Below are positions 35,865-43,320 of a stretch of 64,000 nucleotides of DNA, one piece after another (position 1 is the first letter of the stretch; every line of letters starts with the position of its first letter). The stretch spans positions 496,001 through 560,000 of the forward strand of contig JAFKGD010000001.1 in NCBI GenBank assembly GCA_017307855.1. Reading direction: 5' to 3'. This DNA is from Burkholderiales bacterium. GTDB taxonomy: Bacteria; Pseudomonadota; Gammaproteobacteria; Burkholderiales; Burkholderiaceae_C. The notes beneath the pieces were generated by a model. The model saw nothing but the letters and a program-made list of their open reading frames with translations, was not told where the DNA came from and made no database searches. A program made the translations under genes and the position numbers.

Positions 35865-36033
35865 TCAGCCGATCGCGCTGTACTCGCCGTAGCCGTCCGG
35901 CCAGGGCGTCAGCACCTCGAAGCCCGTATGGCATGGCCGAAGCAGCCGTCCTTGCTCGCGTCCACGTCGACGATATCGCCAATGCGCAGCACCTTCTCGG
36001 AAGGAGTGCCGTCGCAGCCACGTGGTTCAGCGA
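35865..36033 (-). pseudogene. Decayed methionine aminopeptidase (type I) fragment
   Basis: The minus strand holds pieces of a map-like gene in shifting frames. SLNHVA comes first (36033 downward), then after a frame change CDGTPSEKVLRIGDIVDVDA and SKDGCFGHA, then after another change TGFEVLTPWPDGYGEYSAIG and a stop at 35865. In intact enzymes these are the SLNEVVCHGIPS...GDIVNVD region and the VTxxGFEVLT C-terminus. About 100 residues between them, including metal ligands, are gone and the 5' half is missing. It directly abuts the stop of the PepSY gene. The frame-shifted matches were read by eye. Confidence 0.75.
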
Positions 36034-36039
36034 GGGTTT

Positions 36040-37236
36040 CTAGAACCCGCGAATGGAACCGGTGCGCACCCGGGCCCTGCGCCGCCGGATCCACAACACG
36101 ATGCCGGTCAGGCTCAGCACCGCCACGCCAAGCCCCAACAGCGACACCGCGACGCGCCCTGCGGTTCCCGCGATGCGACCGGAATGCAGCGGGAACTGCG
36201 CCTGCATGAACACGTCCCCCGCGCTGCCGGTGCCTGGAACATCCTCGTCCACCACATCGCCCGACCCCGCATCCAGATAGATCCAAAGATGACCGAGTCC
36301 ACCCTGGCCACGCGCGTCGTTGCCTGGCGGAAAGAACGCGATGCCGTAGAGGCCGAGTTCCGTGACTTCGAGCAGGCTGCCGGGCGGCAATGTCCAGCCC
36401 CGTCGCGCAGCTTCCTGCCGGGCACGCGCTACAGCCTGTTCGCGCGTCATCCGGGGCGCTGCTGCGACACGCACAGCCGCCCGGCGCTCGAACACCGTGG
36501 GCGTCAGCGGCGAGAACCACGACACCACGGGCTGCACGACCTGGTTGCCCAGGTTCATCGATACGGAAGTGACGGCCATCACCAGCAGCAGCACCCAGGT
36601 CCAGGCGCCGCCGGAACGATGCAGGTCGAAGCTCAGTTTGGGCCAGCCTTGTCCGATGCGAAAAGCGAACGACTTGCGCCAACTGCGCCGATGGGGAAAC
36701 GCGATCGCCAGCGCCACCGCGCAGTCGAGAATCCACACCATCGACACCAGTCCCAGCACCCACAGGCCAGTGCGCAGACGGCCCACGTCCGGCAGGTGCA
36801 GGCTGTAGTGCAGCTGGTAGATGAAGGGCAGCAGCGTTTCGCGCGAGAGCGTCGAGGCGAACGAATCGCGGCTCCCCCGCACCGCGCCCGTGGCCGGATC
36901 GAGCATCACCTGGTCGAAACCGAGCACCGGCGGCACGCCGGTGGCGGCATCCACGCGCGGCGCCACGGTGACCACGAGCGTGCGGCCAGGCACCGGCGCC
37001 AGCGGCAGCTCAATCACCTGCAGGTGCGGCTCGGCCGCCTCGAGCCGGCGGGCCAGTTCCAGCGGCGCGAGCACCGGTCTGTCGGCTGCCTCCGGTGCGA
37101 GGAACAGGGTCGGGTTGAGCCATCGGTCCAGCGGCTGCTCCCAGGCGATGACGGCACCGGTGAGCCCCGCCACGGTCAGGAACAGCGCCAGGAATAGTCC
37201 GGCCCATCGATGCAGCCGGGTGAGCAACGGGCGCAT
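36040..37236 (-). CDS. PepSY-associated membrane protein of the siderophore-uptake type
   Basis: A 398-residue inner-membrane protein of the PepSY-TM family. The first helix is LFLALFLTVAGLTGAVIAWE (about residues 14-33). Two further helices lie in the middle (about 140-165 and 185-210) and one near the C-terminus (about 350-375), with periplasmic PepSY segments between. Proteins of this type are often encoded next to TonB-dependent siderophore receptors and some are implicated in ferric-siderophore reduction. It starts 9 bp after the receptor gene, so it is in the same operon. Confidence 0.87.
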   Translation of the reverse strand: MRPLLTRLHRWAGLFLALFLTVAGLTGAVIAWEQPLDRWLNPTLFLAPEAADRPVLAPLELARRLEAAEPHLQVIELPLAPVPGRTLVVTVAPRVDAATGVPPVLGFDQVMLDPATGAVRGSRDSFASTLSRETLLPFIYQLHYSLHLPDVGRLRTGLWVLGLVSMVWILDCAVALAIAFPHRRSWRKSFAFRIGQGWPKLSFDLHRSGGAWTWVLLLVMAVTSVSMNLGNQVVQPVVSWFSPLTPTVFERRAAVRVAAAPRMTREQAVARARQEAARRGWTLPPGSLLEVTELGLYGIAFFPPGNDARGQGGLGHLWIYLDAGSGDVVDEDVPGTGSAGDVFMQAQFPLHSGRIAGTAGRVAVSLLGLGVAVLSLTGIVLWIRRRRARVRTGSIRGF

Positions 37237-37245
37237 GGCCGCGCC

Positions 37246-39663
37246 TCAGAAGTTGTAGCGGGCCGTGAAGGTGGCGGCGCGCTCTGTGCCGCGATAGCAC
37301 TCGCCGTGATAGCAGATGGAGAAGTACTTGCGATCGAGCAGATTGCCCACGTTGAGCGCCAGGCGCCAGCGGCCTTGCTCCCAGTGCACGCCCGCGTCCA
37401 GCAGGGCCACGCCGCCGACGAAGGAGGTGTTGTATTCGTCGTTGGCGCGCGGGCCGATGTAGCGCAGCCCGGCGCCCACGCCGAGTCCGCCGTCCAGCAG
37501 GTAGTCCAGCCAGAGGGCCGCGCTCTGGCGCGGCACGCCGGGAATAGTCTTGCCCAACTCGTCCGGATCAGAGCTGCGCGTCACCTTGAGATCGACCCAC
37601 GTGTACGACGCGATGACGTTCAGCCTCGGTGCCAGCCGGCCCTTGGCCTCCAGTTCGATGCCGCGCGAACGCTGCTCGCCGATCTGCCGGCCCTCGAAGG
37701 TGACCGGGTCGTAGCTGACCACGTTGGTCTTGCGCAGATCGAACACCGCGCCAGTCACGAGCAGGTCCCCTCCGGCGGGTTGGTACTTCACGCCGGCCTC
37801 GGTCTGTTTGCCGCGACTGGGCTTGAATGGCTGGTTCAGCGCGTCCACGCCGCTGGTGGGCAGAAACGACTCGGTATGGCTCACGTAGGGCGCCCAGCCA
37901 TTGCCCACGAGATACGTCAGGCCGGCACGACCGCTGAAGGCGGTGTCGCGCCGGTCGGTGCGCGTGGCGTTCAGCGCGTCGTCGGTGGCAGATGTCACCT
38001 TGTCCTGGCGGCCGCCCAGGCTCAGCAGCCAGTGCTCGTCCAACCGCAGTTGATCCTGCGCATACACACCCAACTGGCGGTTGGTCTGGTCGAACCGGGC
38101 CAGTGGGATGGCAGGCAGCGCAATGGCCTGTCCGTACACCGGCGCGTTCAGGTCGAGATCGGGCGCGGCGCCGATGAAGCGACGGGCCTTGACGCGTTGC
38201 TCGTTCCAGTCGACACCCAGCAGCACGGTGTGCTCCACCGAGCCTGTGCGCAGCCGCCCTTGCAGTTGCGTGTCGATCGCCGTCTGGCTGAGCGGGTCGT
38301 TCCAGGTGCGGGCGATGCGGTGCAGCGTGTGGCCATCGGCGTCCAGCGAGTCCGCCCAGACCACCCGGCGGTCGATCTTGAGCTCGCTGTGGCGCAGGTT
38401 GTGACGCAGGGTCCAACGATCGTCCAGCGCGGACTCGAAACGATAGCCCAGCGCCCCCTGCTCCTGACGGATGCCGCTGAAGCTGTAGTCGCCCATCTTG
38501 GCGTTGGTGTAGACGCCGTTGGCATTCACGTAGTACGGGTCTTCGGCCGAGACGTCCTTGATGTATTCGCCCAGCAGCGTGAGCGACGTGCCCGCGTTGG
38601 GCTGCCAGCGCAGAGACGGCGCCAAGTACTGGCGCGTGCGGTTGAGCTTGCGTCCGTCGGGGTACTGGTCCTGGTCGTTGGTGTCGAGGGTCAGGCCCAC
38701 CAGGCGAAAGCTCAGGTCGCTGGCGCCGATGCGATCGCCCAGGTCGAAGGCCAGTTGCCGGCGGTCGAAGCTGCCGTACTGCAATTCGACTTCGCGCACG
38801 GGGTCGGCGGCGGGCATCTTGCTCACGCGGTTGATCACGCCGCCGGCATCCCCCTGGCCGAAGACCATGGACGCGGGGCCGCGCATCACTTCCACACGCT
38901 CCAGCCCGTAGGGCTCCGTGAGGTAGTAGGTCACGCCCGAAGGGGTCTGGGCCAGGCCATCGCGAAACCCTCCGTAGTACGAGGAGAAGCCCCGGATCTG
39001 GATGTCTTCCCAGCTCCGGTTGTCGGGGCCGTAGATGTTGGTGGTGATGCCGGGCGTGTAGCGCACCGCGTCCATCACGTCCTGCGCACCGCGCGCGTCC
39101 AGTTCGTCGCGGCCGATCACCGACACCGACTGCGGCGTCTCCAGAATGGGCGTGTCGGTCTTCATGGCAGTGGCGCTGCGCGTGGCAGCGTAACCGTGGA
39201 GCGGACCGGTCGCGGTCTCGGCATCGTTCCGGCCCACCACCGTCACGGCCGGCAGCACGGATGGCGACGTGGCCGCGGCGGGTGCGGCACGAATGACATA
39301 GCCGCCGCCGGGCTGCGCGACGGCCTCCAGGCCCGTACCCTCCAGCACGGCCTGCAGCGCCTGCACCACGCCGTAGCTGCCCTGAACGCCGCCGCTGCGC
39401 AGGCCTTGCGTCTGCGCGGTCGAGAACGAGAGCAGCAGACCGGCCTCGCGGCCGAAGCGGTTAAGCACGTCCGTGAGCGGGCCGGCCGCAATGGCGTACA
39501 CCCTTGTCGCAGGCGCCGCCTGGGCGTAGGCCGGCGCTGCAGGCACACCAGCGGTGAGGCCGGCGGCCATCATCGCGCCATGTACCACGGCCAGCGCCAC
39601 GGCCCGGGGTTGAAAAGACGGGGACGGCCGGCGTGGCCGTTGCGCGCCGAAGATGGATCTCAT
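37246..39663 (-). CDS. TonB-dependent siderophore receptor with N-terminal signalling domain
   Basis: An 805-residue outer-membrane receptor. The signal peptide is about residues 1-48. A secretin/TonB short N-terminal (STN) domain follows at about 55-110 (YAIAAGPLTDVLNRFGREAG), then a plug domain (TPQSVSVIGRDELDARGAQD...VEVMRGPASMVFGQGDAGG) and a 22-strand barrel ending in the aromatic residue F (FTARYNF). The STN domain marks transducers that signal to a FecR-type anti-sigma factor, and one is encoded just upstream. The barrel resembles the FpvA/FhuE group; the ligand is not readable. The ATG at 39663 was chosen because the preceding 26 codons are not signal-like. Confidence 0.92.
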   Translation of the reverse strand: MRSIFGAQRPRRPSPSFQPRAVALAVVHGAMMAAGLTAGVPAAPAYAQAAPATRVYAIAAGPLTDVLNRFGREAGLLLSFSTAQTQGLRSGGVQGSYGVVQALQAVLEGTGLEAVAQPGGGYVIRAAPAAATSPSVLPAVTVVGRNDAETATGPLHGYAATRSATAMKTDTPILETPQSVSVIGRDELDARGAQDVMDAVRYTPGITTNIYGPDNRSWEDIQIRGFSSYYGGFRDGLAQTPSGVTYYLTEPYGLERVEVMRGPASMVFGQGDAGGVINRVSKMPAADPVREVELQYGSFDRRQLAFDLGDRIGASDLSFRLVGLTLDTNDQDQYPDGRKLNRTRQYLAPSLRWQPNAGTSLTLLGEYIKDVSAEDPYYVNANGVYTNAKMGDYSFSGIRQEQGALGYRFESALDDRWTLRHNLRHSELKIDRRVVWADSLDADGHTLHRIARTWNDPLSQTAIDTQLQGRLRTGSVEHTVLLGVDWNEQRVKARRFIGAAPDLDLNAPVYGQAIALPAIPLARFDQTNRQLGVYAQDQLRLDEHWLLSLGGRQDKVTSATDDALNATRTDRRDTAFSGRAGLTYLVGNGWAPYVSHTESFLPTSGVDALNQPFKPSRGKQTEAGVKYQPAGGDLLVTGAVFDLRKTNVVSYDPVTFEGRQIGEQRSRGIELEAKGRLAPRLNVIASYTWVDLKVTRSSDPDELGKTIPGVPRQSAALWLDYLLDGGLGVGAGLRYIGPRANDEYNTSFVGGVALLDAGVHWEQGRWRLALNVGNLLDRKYFSICYHGECYRGTERAATFTARYNF

Positions 39664-39727
39664 GCTGTGTTTCCCTCGCAAATCGGTTGAAGGCCTCGTG
39701 GCCCCATCTCCTTTGCCCCGCAGGAAA

Positions 39728-39755
39728 CGAAAAGGGATCAATCCGCGACGTTTTT
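39728..39755 (-). promoter_or_regulatory. Candidate ECF-dependent promoter of the receptor gene
   Basis: The 97-bp gap between fecR-like and receptor genes has, on the minus strand, an A-rich AAAAACGT block followed by GGATTGATCCCTTTTCG. This AT-rich composition is unlike the surroundings and no sigma-70 promoter is seen, so it may be the target of the adjacent ECF sigma factor. No consensus was available to test this. Confidence 0.3.
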
Positions 39756-39760
39756 CTTTT

Positions 39761-40747
39761 TCAGCCCGGGCGGTGCGCCGGGCGCACGGCGAGCCAGTAG
39801 CGCGTGCGGGTTTCCAGCTCGATCGGCAAGGTCGTGGCCAGGATGCGCAGCACCCGGTCGGTATCGGCCAGCGGATAGGTGCCCGATACCTTCAGCGCGG
39901 CGACTGCAGGGTCGCACACCAGCCAGCCCGGCCGGTGCAGGGCGAGTTCGGCCACGACCTCGGCCAGCGGCATGTCCTGCGCTACCAGCATGCCCTGCGT
40001 CCAGGACGTGCGCGCTTCATCGGCAGCGTCCGTGACGCGCGCGACATCGGCCTGCAGACGACCCTGCCACCCGGCCGGCACGACACGCGCGGCCGCCGCG
40101 GCGCGGCGCGGCCGCAGTTCCACAGCGCCCTCGAACACCGCCACCCGGCTACCGGCAGGCTCATCCCGATCCCGCACCAGAAAGCGCGTGCCGAGGGCTC
40201 GGATGCGGCCCTGCCCCGTCTCGACGATGAACGGCCGTGCCGGCATGGCCGCATCGTGTGCCGTGGCGATCAGGATTTCGCCGCGCAACAGGCGCACCAC
40301 ACGCTCAGTCGAGCCAAAGCGCACGTCGATGGCGCTCTGCGCGTTCATCTGCAGCTGCGTGCCGTCGGGCAGGCGCAGGCTCGCGGTTTCGCCGCGGCCG
40401 GTGCGCCGGCCGGCCGACCCGGCGCGCCATGGCACCTCGTCCTCCAACATCCATATCGCACCGCCAGCGAGCAGGGCAACGGCCAGCGCCTTGGCGGCAT
40501 GGCGCCGCCCGGGCTGCGCAGCAGGCGCCAGCGTGGCATGGGCGATCGCCGACGGCACCTGCTGCAGGCGTCCGCCCAAGGCTTCCAGCCGCTGCCAGGC
40601 ACGCTCGTGGTCGGCATGGGCGCTGCGCCACGCGCGGCAGCGGCAGCGCATGTCTTCGCTGGCCTCGTCGGACTGGAGTTCGACCCACCACTGCGCCGCC
40701 TGTTCGCGCACGGCCGTGGGGATTGGCGGGGCGGCCGGTATATCCAC
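39761..40747 (-). CDS. FecR-family anti-sigma factor/signal transducer
   Basis: A 328-residue protein. A cytoplasmic N-terminal domain with the WW-containing motif AAQWWVELQSDEASEDMRCR is followed by a membrane helix (about residues 86-104) and a periplasmic FecR domain (ASLRLPDGTQLQMNAQSAID, VFEGAVELRP). The C-terminal part pairs with the receptor's STN domain. FecR proteins relay receptor occupancy to the sigma factor. The start is the GTG at 40747 with GAGG in front, 10 bp after the sigma gene stop, so the two are coexpressed. Confidence 0.88.
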   Translation of the reverse strand: MDIPAAPPIPTAVREQAAQWWVELQSDEASEDMRCRCRAWRSAHADHERAWQRLEALGGRLQQVPSAIAHATLAPAAQPGRRHAAKALAVALLAGGAIWMLEDEVPWRAGSAGRRTGRGETASLRLPDGTQLQMNAQSAIDVRFGSTERVVRLLRGEILIATAHDAAMPARPFIVETGQGRIRALGTRFLVRDRDEPAGSRVAVFEGAVELRPRRAAAAARVVPAGWQGRLQADVARVTDAADEARTSWTQGMLVAQDMPLAEVVAELALHRPGWLVCDPAVAALKVSGTYPLADTDRVLRILATTLPIELETRTRYWLAVRPAHRPG

Positions 40748-40757
40748 GTTGCATGCC

Positions 40758-41258
40758 TCAGGCAAAGCTGCACTGCACCAATGCCCGGGCGATGTAGCGC
40801 TTGATCGTCGGCACCGACAGGCCCAGCCGCTCGGCGATCTCGGCCTGCCGCAGACCATCGAGCTGCGACAGCAGGAAAGCCTGCCGAACCTTCGGCCCCA
40901 GGCCGTCGAGCAGCCGGTCGATCTCCACCAGCGTTTCGATCAGGATGGCCTGCGTCTCGGGCGACGGTGCCTGCGGATCGGGCTGCAGCGCCAGTATTTC
41001 CAGATACGCCCGCTCGATCCGCTGGTGGCGGCGCAGGTTGAGCACCAGGCCCTGCGCGATCGTTGTCAGCAGCGCCCGCGGTTCGCGTATGGCTGGAGGC
41101 ACATCCTTGGAGAGAACGCGCACGAACGTGTCATGCGCGATATCGGCCGCCGTGAACGAGTCGCCCAGCCGCCGGTGCAGCCAGCCACGCAGCCATTGGT
41201 GGTGGCCCGCATAGAGCACTTCGGCAGGATGGGCAGAGGCAAGATCGGGAGTGGACAC
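40758..41258 (-). CDS. FecI-like ECF sigma factor
   Basis: A 166-residue ECF sigma factor. Region 2 contains DSFTAADIAHDTFVRVLSKD. Region 4 contains the HTH QLDGLRQAEIAERLGLSVPT followed by IKRYIARALVQC. It belongs to the iron-responsive FecI group by sequence and by its fecR-receptor neighbours. The start is the GTG at 41258 with GGAGA eight bases before it; the frame is open to a TTG at 41297 that would overlap the Fur box. A Fur-type box lies about 40 bp upstream, so transcription should rise when iron is scarce. Confidence 0.88.
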   Translation of the reverse strand: MSTPDLASAHPAEVLYAGHHQWLRGWLHRRLGDSFTAADIAHDTFVRVLSKDVPPAIREPRALLTTIAQGLVLNLRRHQRIERAYLEILALQPDPQAPSPETQAILIETLVEIDRLLDGLGPKVRQAFLLSQLDGLRQAEIAERLGLSVPTIKRYIARALVQCSFA

Positions 41259-41299
41259 CGGAGTCTCCGGTCCCGGCCGGCGACGGGCCAGGATCAAGT

Positions 41300-41318
41300 G
41301 AGAATGTTTCTCATTCTA
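41300..41318 (-). promoter_or_regulatory. Fur box upstream of the ECF sigma gene
   Basis: The minus strand matches the 19-bp Fur box at 14 of 19 positions and contains the palindrome GAATG-AGAAA-CATTC (41302-41316). It lies between the divergent ECF sigma gene and dnaG, nearer the sigma gene, and fits iron repression of the module. Confidence 0.7.
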
Positions 41319-41376
41319 AGGCCTTCCGGTCTCTGGCCCTTACCCTCGGCTCACGGCTGCGGCACCGGGGCCTTCC

Positions 41377-41382
41377 TACAAT
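41377..41382 (+). promoter_or_regulatory. -10-like element immediately upstream of dnaG
   Basis: TACAAT ends 6 bp before the dnaG ATG and no Shine-Dalgarno sequence is seen. If it is used, transcription would start at or next to the start codon, giving a leaderless message. The -35 region is poor. Confidence 0.35.
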
Positions 41383-41388
41383 CGCTCG

Positions 41389-43320
41389 ATGGCCATCCCC
41401 CAAACCTTCATCCACGAGCTGCTCACGCGCGTCGACGTGGTGGAGGTCGTGGGCCGCTACGTGCAGCTCAAGAAGGGCGGCGCCAACTTCATGGGGCTGT
41501 GCCCCTTCCACGGGGAAAAGTCGCCCTCGTTCTCGGTCAGCCCCACCAAGCAGTTCTATCACTGCTTCGGCTGCGGCAAGCACGGCGACGCGATCAACTT
41601 CCTCATGGAGCAGACCGGCCAGAGCTTTCGCGAAGCGGTCGAAGACCTGGCGCAGCAGCATGGCCTGCAGGTGCCGGAGGACGATGCCTCGCCCGAGGAG
41701 CGCGCCCGCGCCAGCGAGCAACGGAAGAAGCAGGCCACGCTTTCCGACGTGCTCGAAAAAGCCGGCGAATCCTTCCGCCGTCACCTCAAGACTTCGCCGC
41801 GCGCCGTGGACTACCTCAAGGGCCGCGGCCTCTCGGGCGAGATCGCGCGGCGTTTCGGCCTGGGCTACGCGCCCGAGGGCTGGCGCGGCCTGGCCAGCGT
41901 TTTCCCCGACTACACCGATCCGCTGCTGGCCGAAAGCGGCCTGGTCATCGTCTCGCAGGAAGAAGGCGAGGACGAGAAGCGCTATGACCGCTTCCGCGAC
42001 CGGGTCATGTTCCCCATCCGCAACGTCAAGGGCGAGTGCATCGGCTTCGGCGGCCGGGTGCTGGGCGACGAGAAGCCCAAGTACCTCAACTCGCCCGAAA
42101 CCCCGGTGTTCAGCAAGGGCCGCGAGCTCTACGGGCTGTTCGAGGCGCGAGAGGCCCTGCGCGATGCCGGCTACGTGCTGGTCACCGAAGGCTACATGGA
42201 CGTGGTGGCGCTGGCGCAGCTGGGCTTTCCGAACGCAGTGGCCACGCTGGGCACGGCCTGCACCACGGAGCATGCGCAGAAGCTGTTCCGCTTCACCGAT
42301 TCGGTGGTGTTCAGCTTCGACGGCGACGCGGCCGGCCGGCGCGCCGCGCGGCGTGCGCTGGACGCCGCCCTGCCCCATGCGTCGGACACGCGCTCGGTCA
42401 AGTTCCTGTTCCTGCCCGCCGAGCACGACCCCGACAGCTACATCCGTGAATTCGGGGCCGACGCGTTTTCGCGCCAGGTGGCCGAGGCGATGCCGCTCAG
42501 CCGCTTCCTGATCGAAGCCGCGCGCGAAGACCTCGATCTGGGCACCGCCGAGGGCCGCGCGCACATGGCGAGCAATGCGCGCCCGCTGTGGCAGGCCCTG
42601 CCCGACGGCGCCCTGCGGCGACAGTTGCTGGGCGAGCTGGCCGGCCTGGTGCAGCTGTCGGCACAGGAGCTGGCCGACCTCTGGAGCCGCAGCGCCGCCA
42701 GTGGCCCGGGCCGCACTGCCGCGCGCGCCGAGCCACAGGAAGAGCCGCCCGGCGATGGCTCGCCGCGCGCGGCCCGCAACTGGCGCGATGGCAACGGCCC
42801 GGGAGGCGGCAGCCGGCCCCCCTGGAAGCCGAAGGCACCCGCGCGATCGCCGGGCCGGCGCGTTCAGCCCATGAGCCGCGCGGACCACGCCGCCCGCCTG
42901 CTGCTGGCCCACATGCACGCGTGGGAGCGGCTGTCCAGCGAGGAGCACGCCCTGCTGTGCGAACTGCCCGAGCCCCACGGCCCGCTGTTCGCCTGGATCG
43001 ACAGCCAGTTCCACGAACACGGCCCGCTGACCTGGACCCACCTGCGCGAAGCGCTGCCCGGTCAGCCGTTCGAGTCGCTCGCCGAGCGCCTGATGGGTGG
43101 CGCCGACGTGCTGGCCATCGCGGCCGATGCCGCCGCCGGTGCCCAGGCCGCCGCGCAGGAATGGGAAGCCGAGCTGCGAGACCTGCTCAAACGCATGCTG
43201 GTCGAGCGGCTCAAAGCCCTCGAAGCGCAGGCCATCGAGGAATCGAGCCTCGACCCTTCGGCACTGGAGCGCTACCGCGCGCTCTATGCCCGCCGGCGCG
43301 AACTGGAAGCCACGGCGTGA
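41389..43320 (+). CDS. dnaG: DNA primase DnaG
   Basis: A 643-residue primase. The N-terminal CHC2 zinc finger has C38, H41, C59 and C62 (in LCPFHGEKSPSFSV and YHCFGCGKHGDAINFL). The RNA polymerase core includes the RFGLGYAPEGW region. TOPRIM runs from about residue 262 (YVLVTEGYMDVVALAQLGFP, then VVFSFDGDAAGRRA). A Pro/Arg-rich linker (about 445-500) leads to the C-terminal helicase-binding domain. It makes primers for replication. The start MAIPQTFIHELL fits the family. It overlaps the downstream kinase gene by three bases. Confidence 0.95.
   Translation: MAIPQTFIHELLTRVDVVEVVGRYVQLKKGGANFMGLCPFHGEKSPSFSVSPTKQFYHCFGCGKHGDAINFLMEQTGQSFREAVEDLAQQHGLQVPEDDASPEERARASEQRKKQATLSDVLEKAGESFRRHLKTSPRAVDYLKGRGLSGEIARRFGLGYAPEGWRGLASVFPDYTDPLLAESGLVIVSQEEGEDEKRYDRFRDRVMFPIRNVKGECIGFGGRVLGDEKPKYLNSPETPVFSKGRELYGLFEAREALRDAGYVLVTEGYMDVVALAQLGFPNAVATLGTACTTEHAQKLFRFTDSVVFSFDGDAAGRRAARRALDAALPHASDTRSVKFLFLPAEHDPDSYIREFGADAFSRQVAEAMPLSRFLIEAAREDLDLGTAEGRAHMASNARPLWQALPDGALRRQLLGELAGLVQLSAQELADLWSRSAASGPGRTAARAEPQEEPPGDGSPRAARNWRDGNGPGGGSRPPWKPKAPARSPGRRVQPMSRADHAARLLLAHMHAWERLSSEEHALLCELPEPHGPLFAWIDSQFHEHGPLTWTHLREALPGQPFESLAERLMGGADVLAIAADAAAGAQAAAQEWEAELRDLLKRMLVERLKALEAQAIEESSLDPSALERYRALYARRRELEATA

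Noticed and set aside
37210-39690. Plus-strand frame of 826 codons opposite the siderophore receptor
   Set aside because: It shows no family motif and a shadow-type composition, while the minus strand encodes a complete receptor with STN, plug and barrel.
42588-43316. Upstream extension of the histidine kinase frame into dnaG
   Set aside because: The extension is an out-of-frame reading of dnaG. The kinase signal helix begins only after the dnaG stop.
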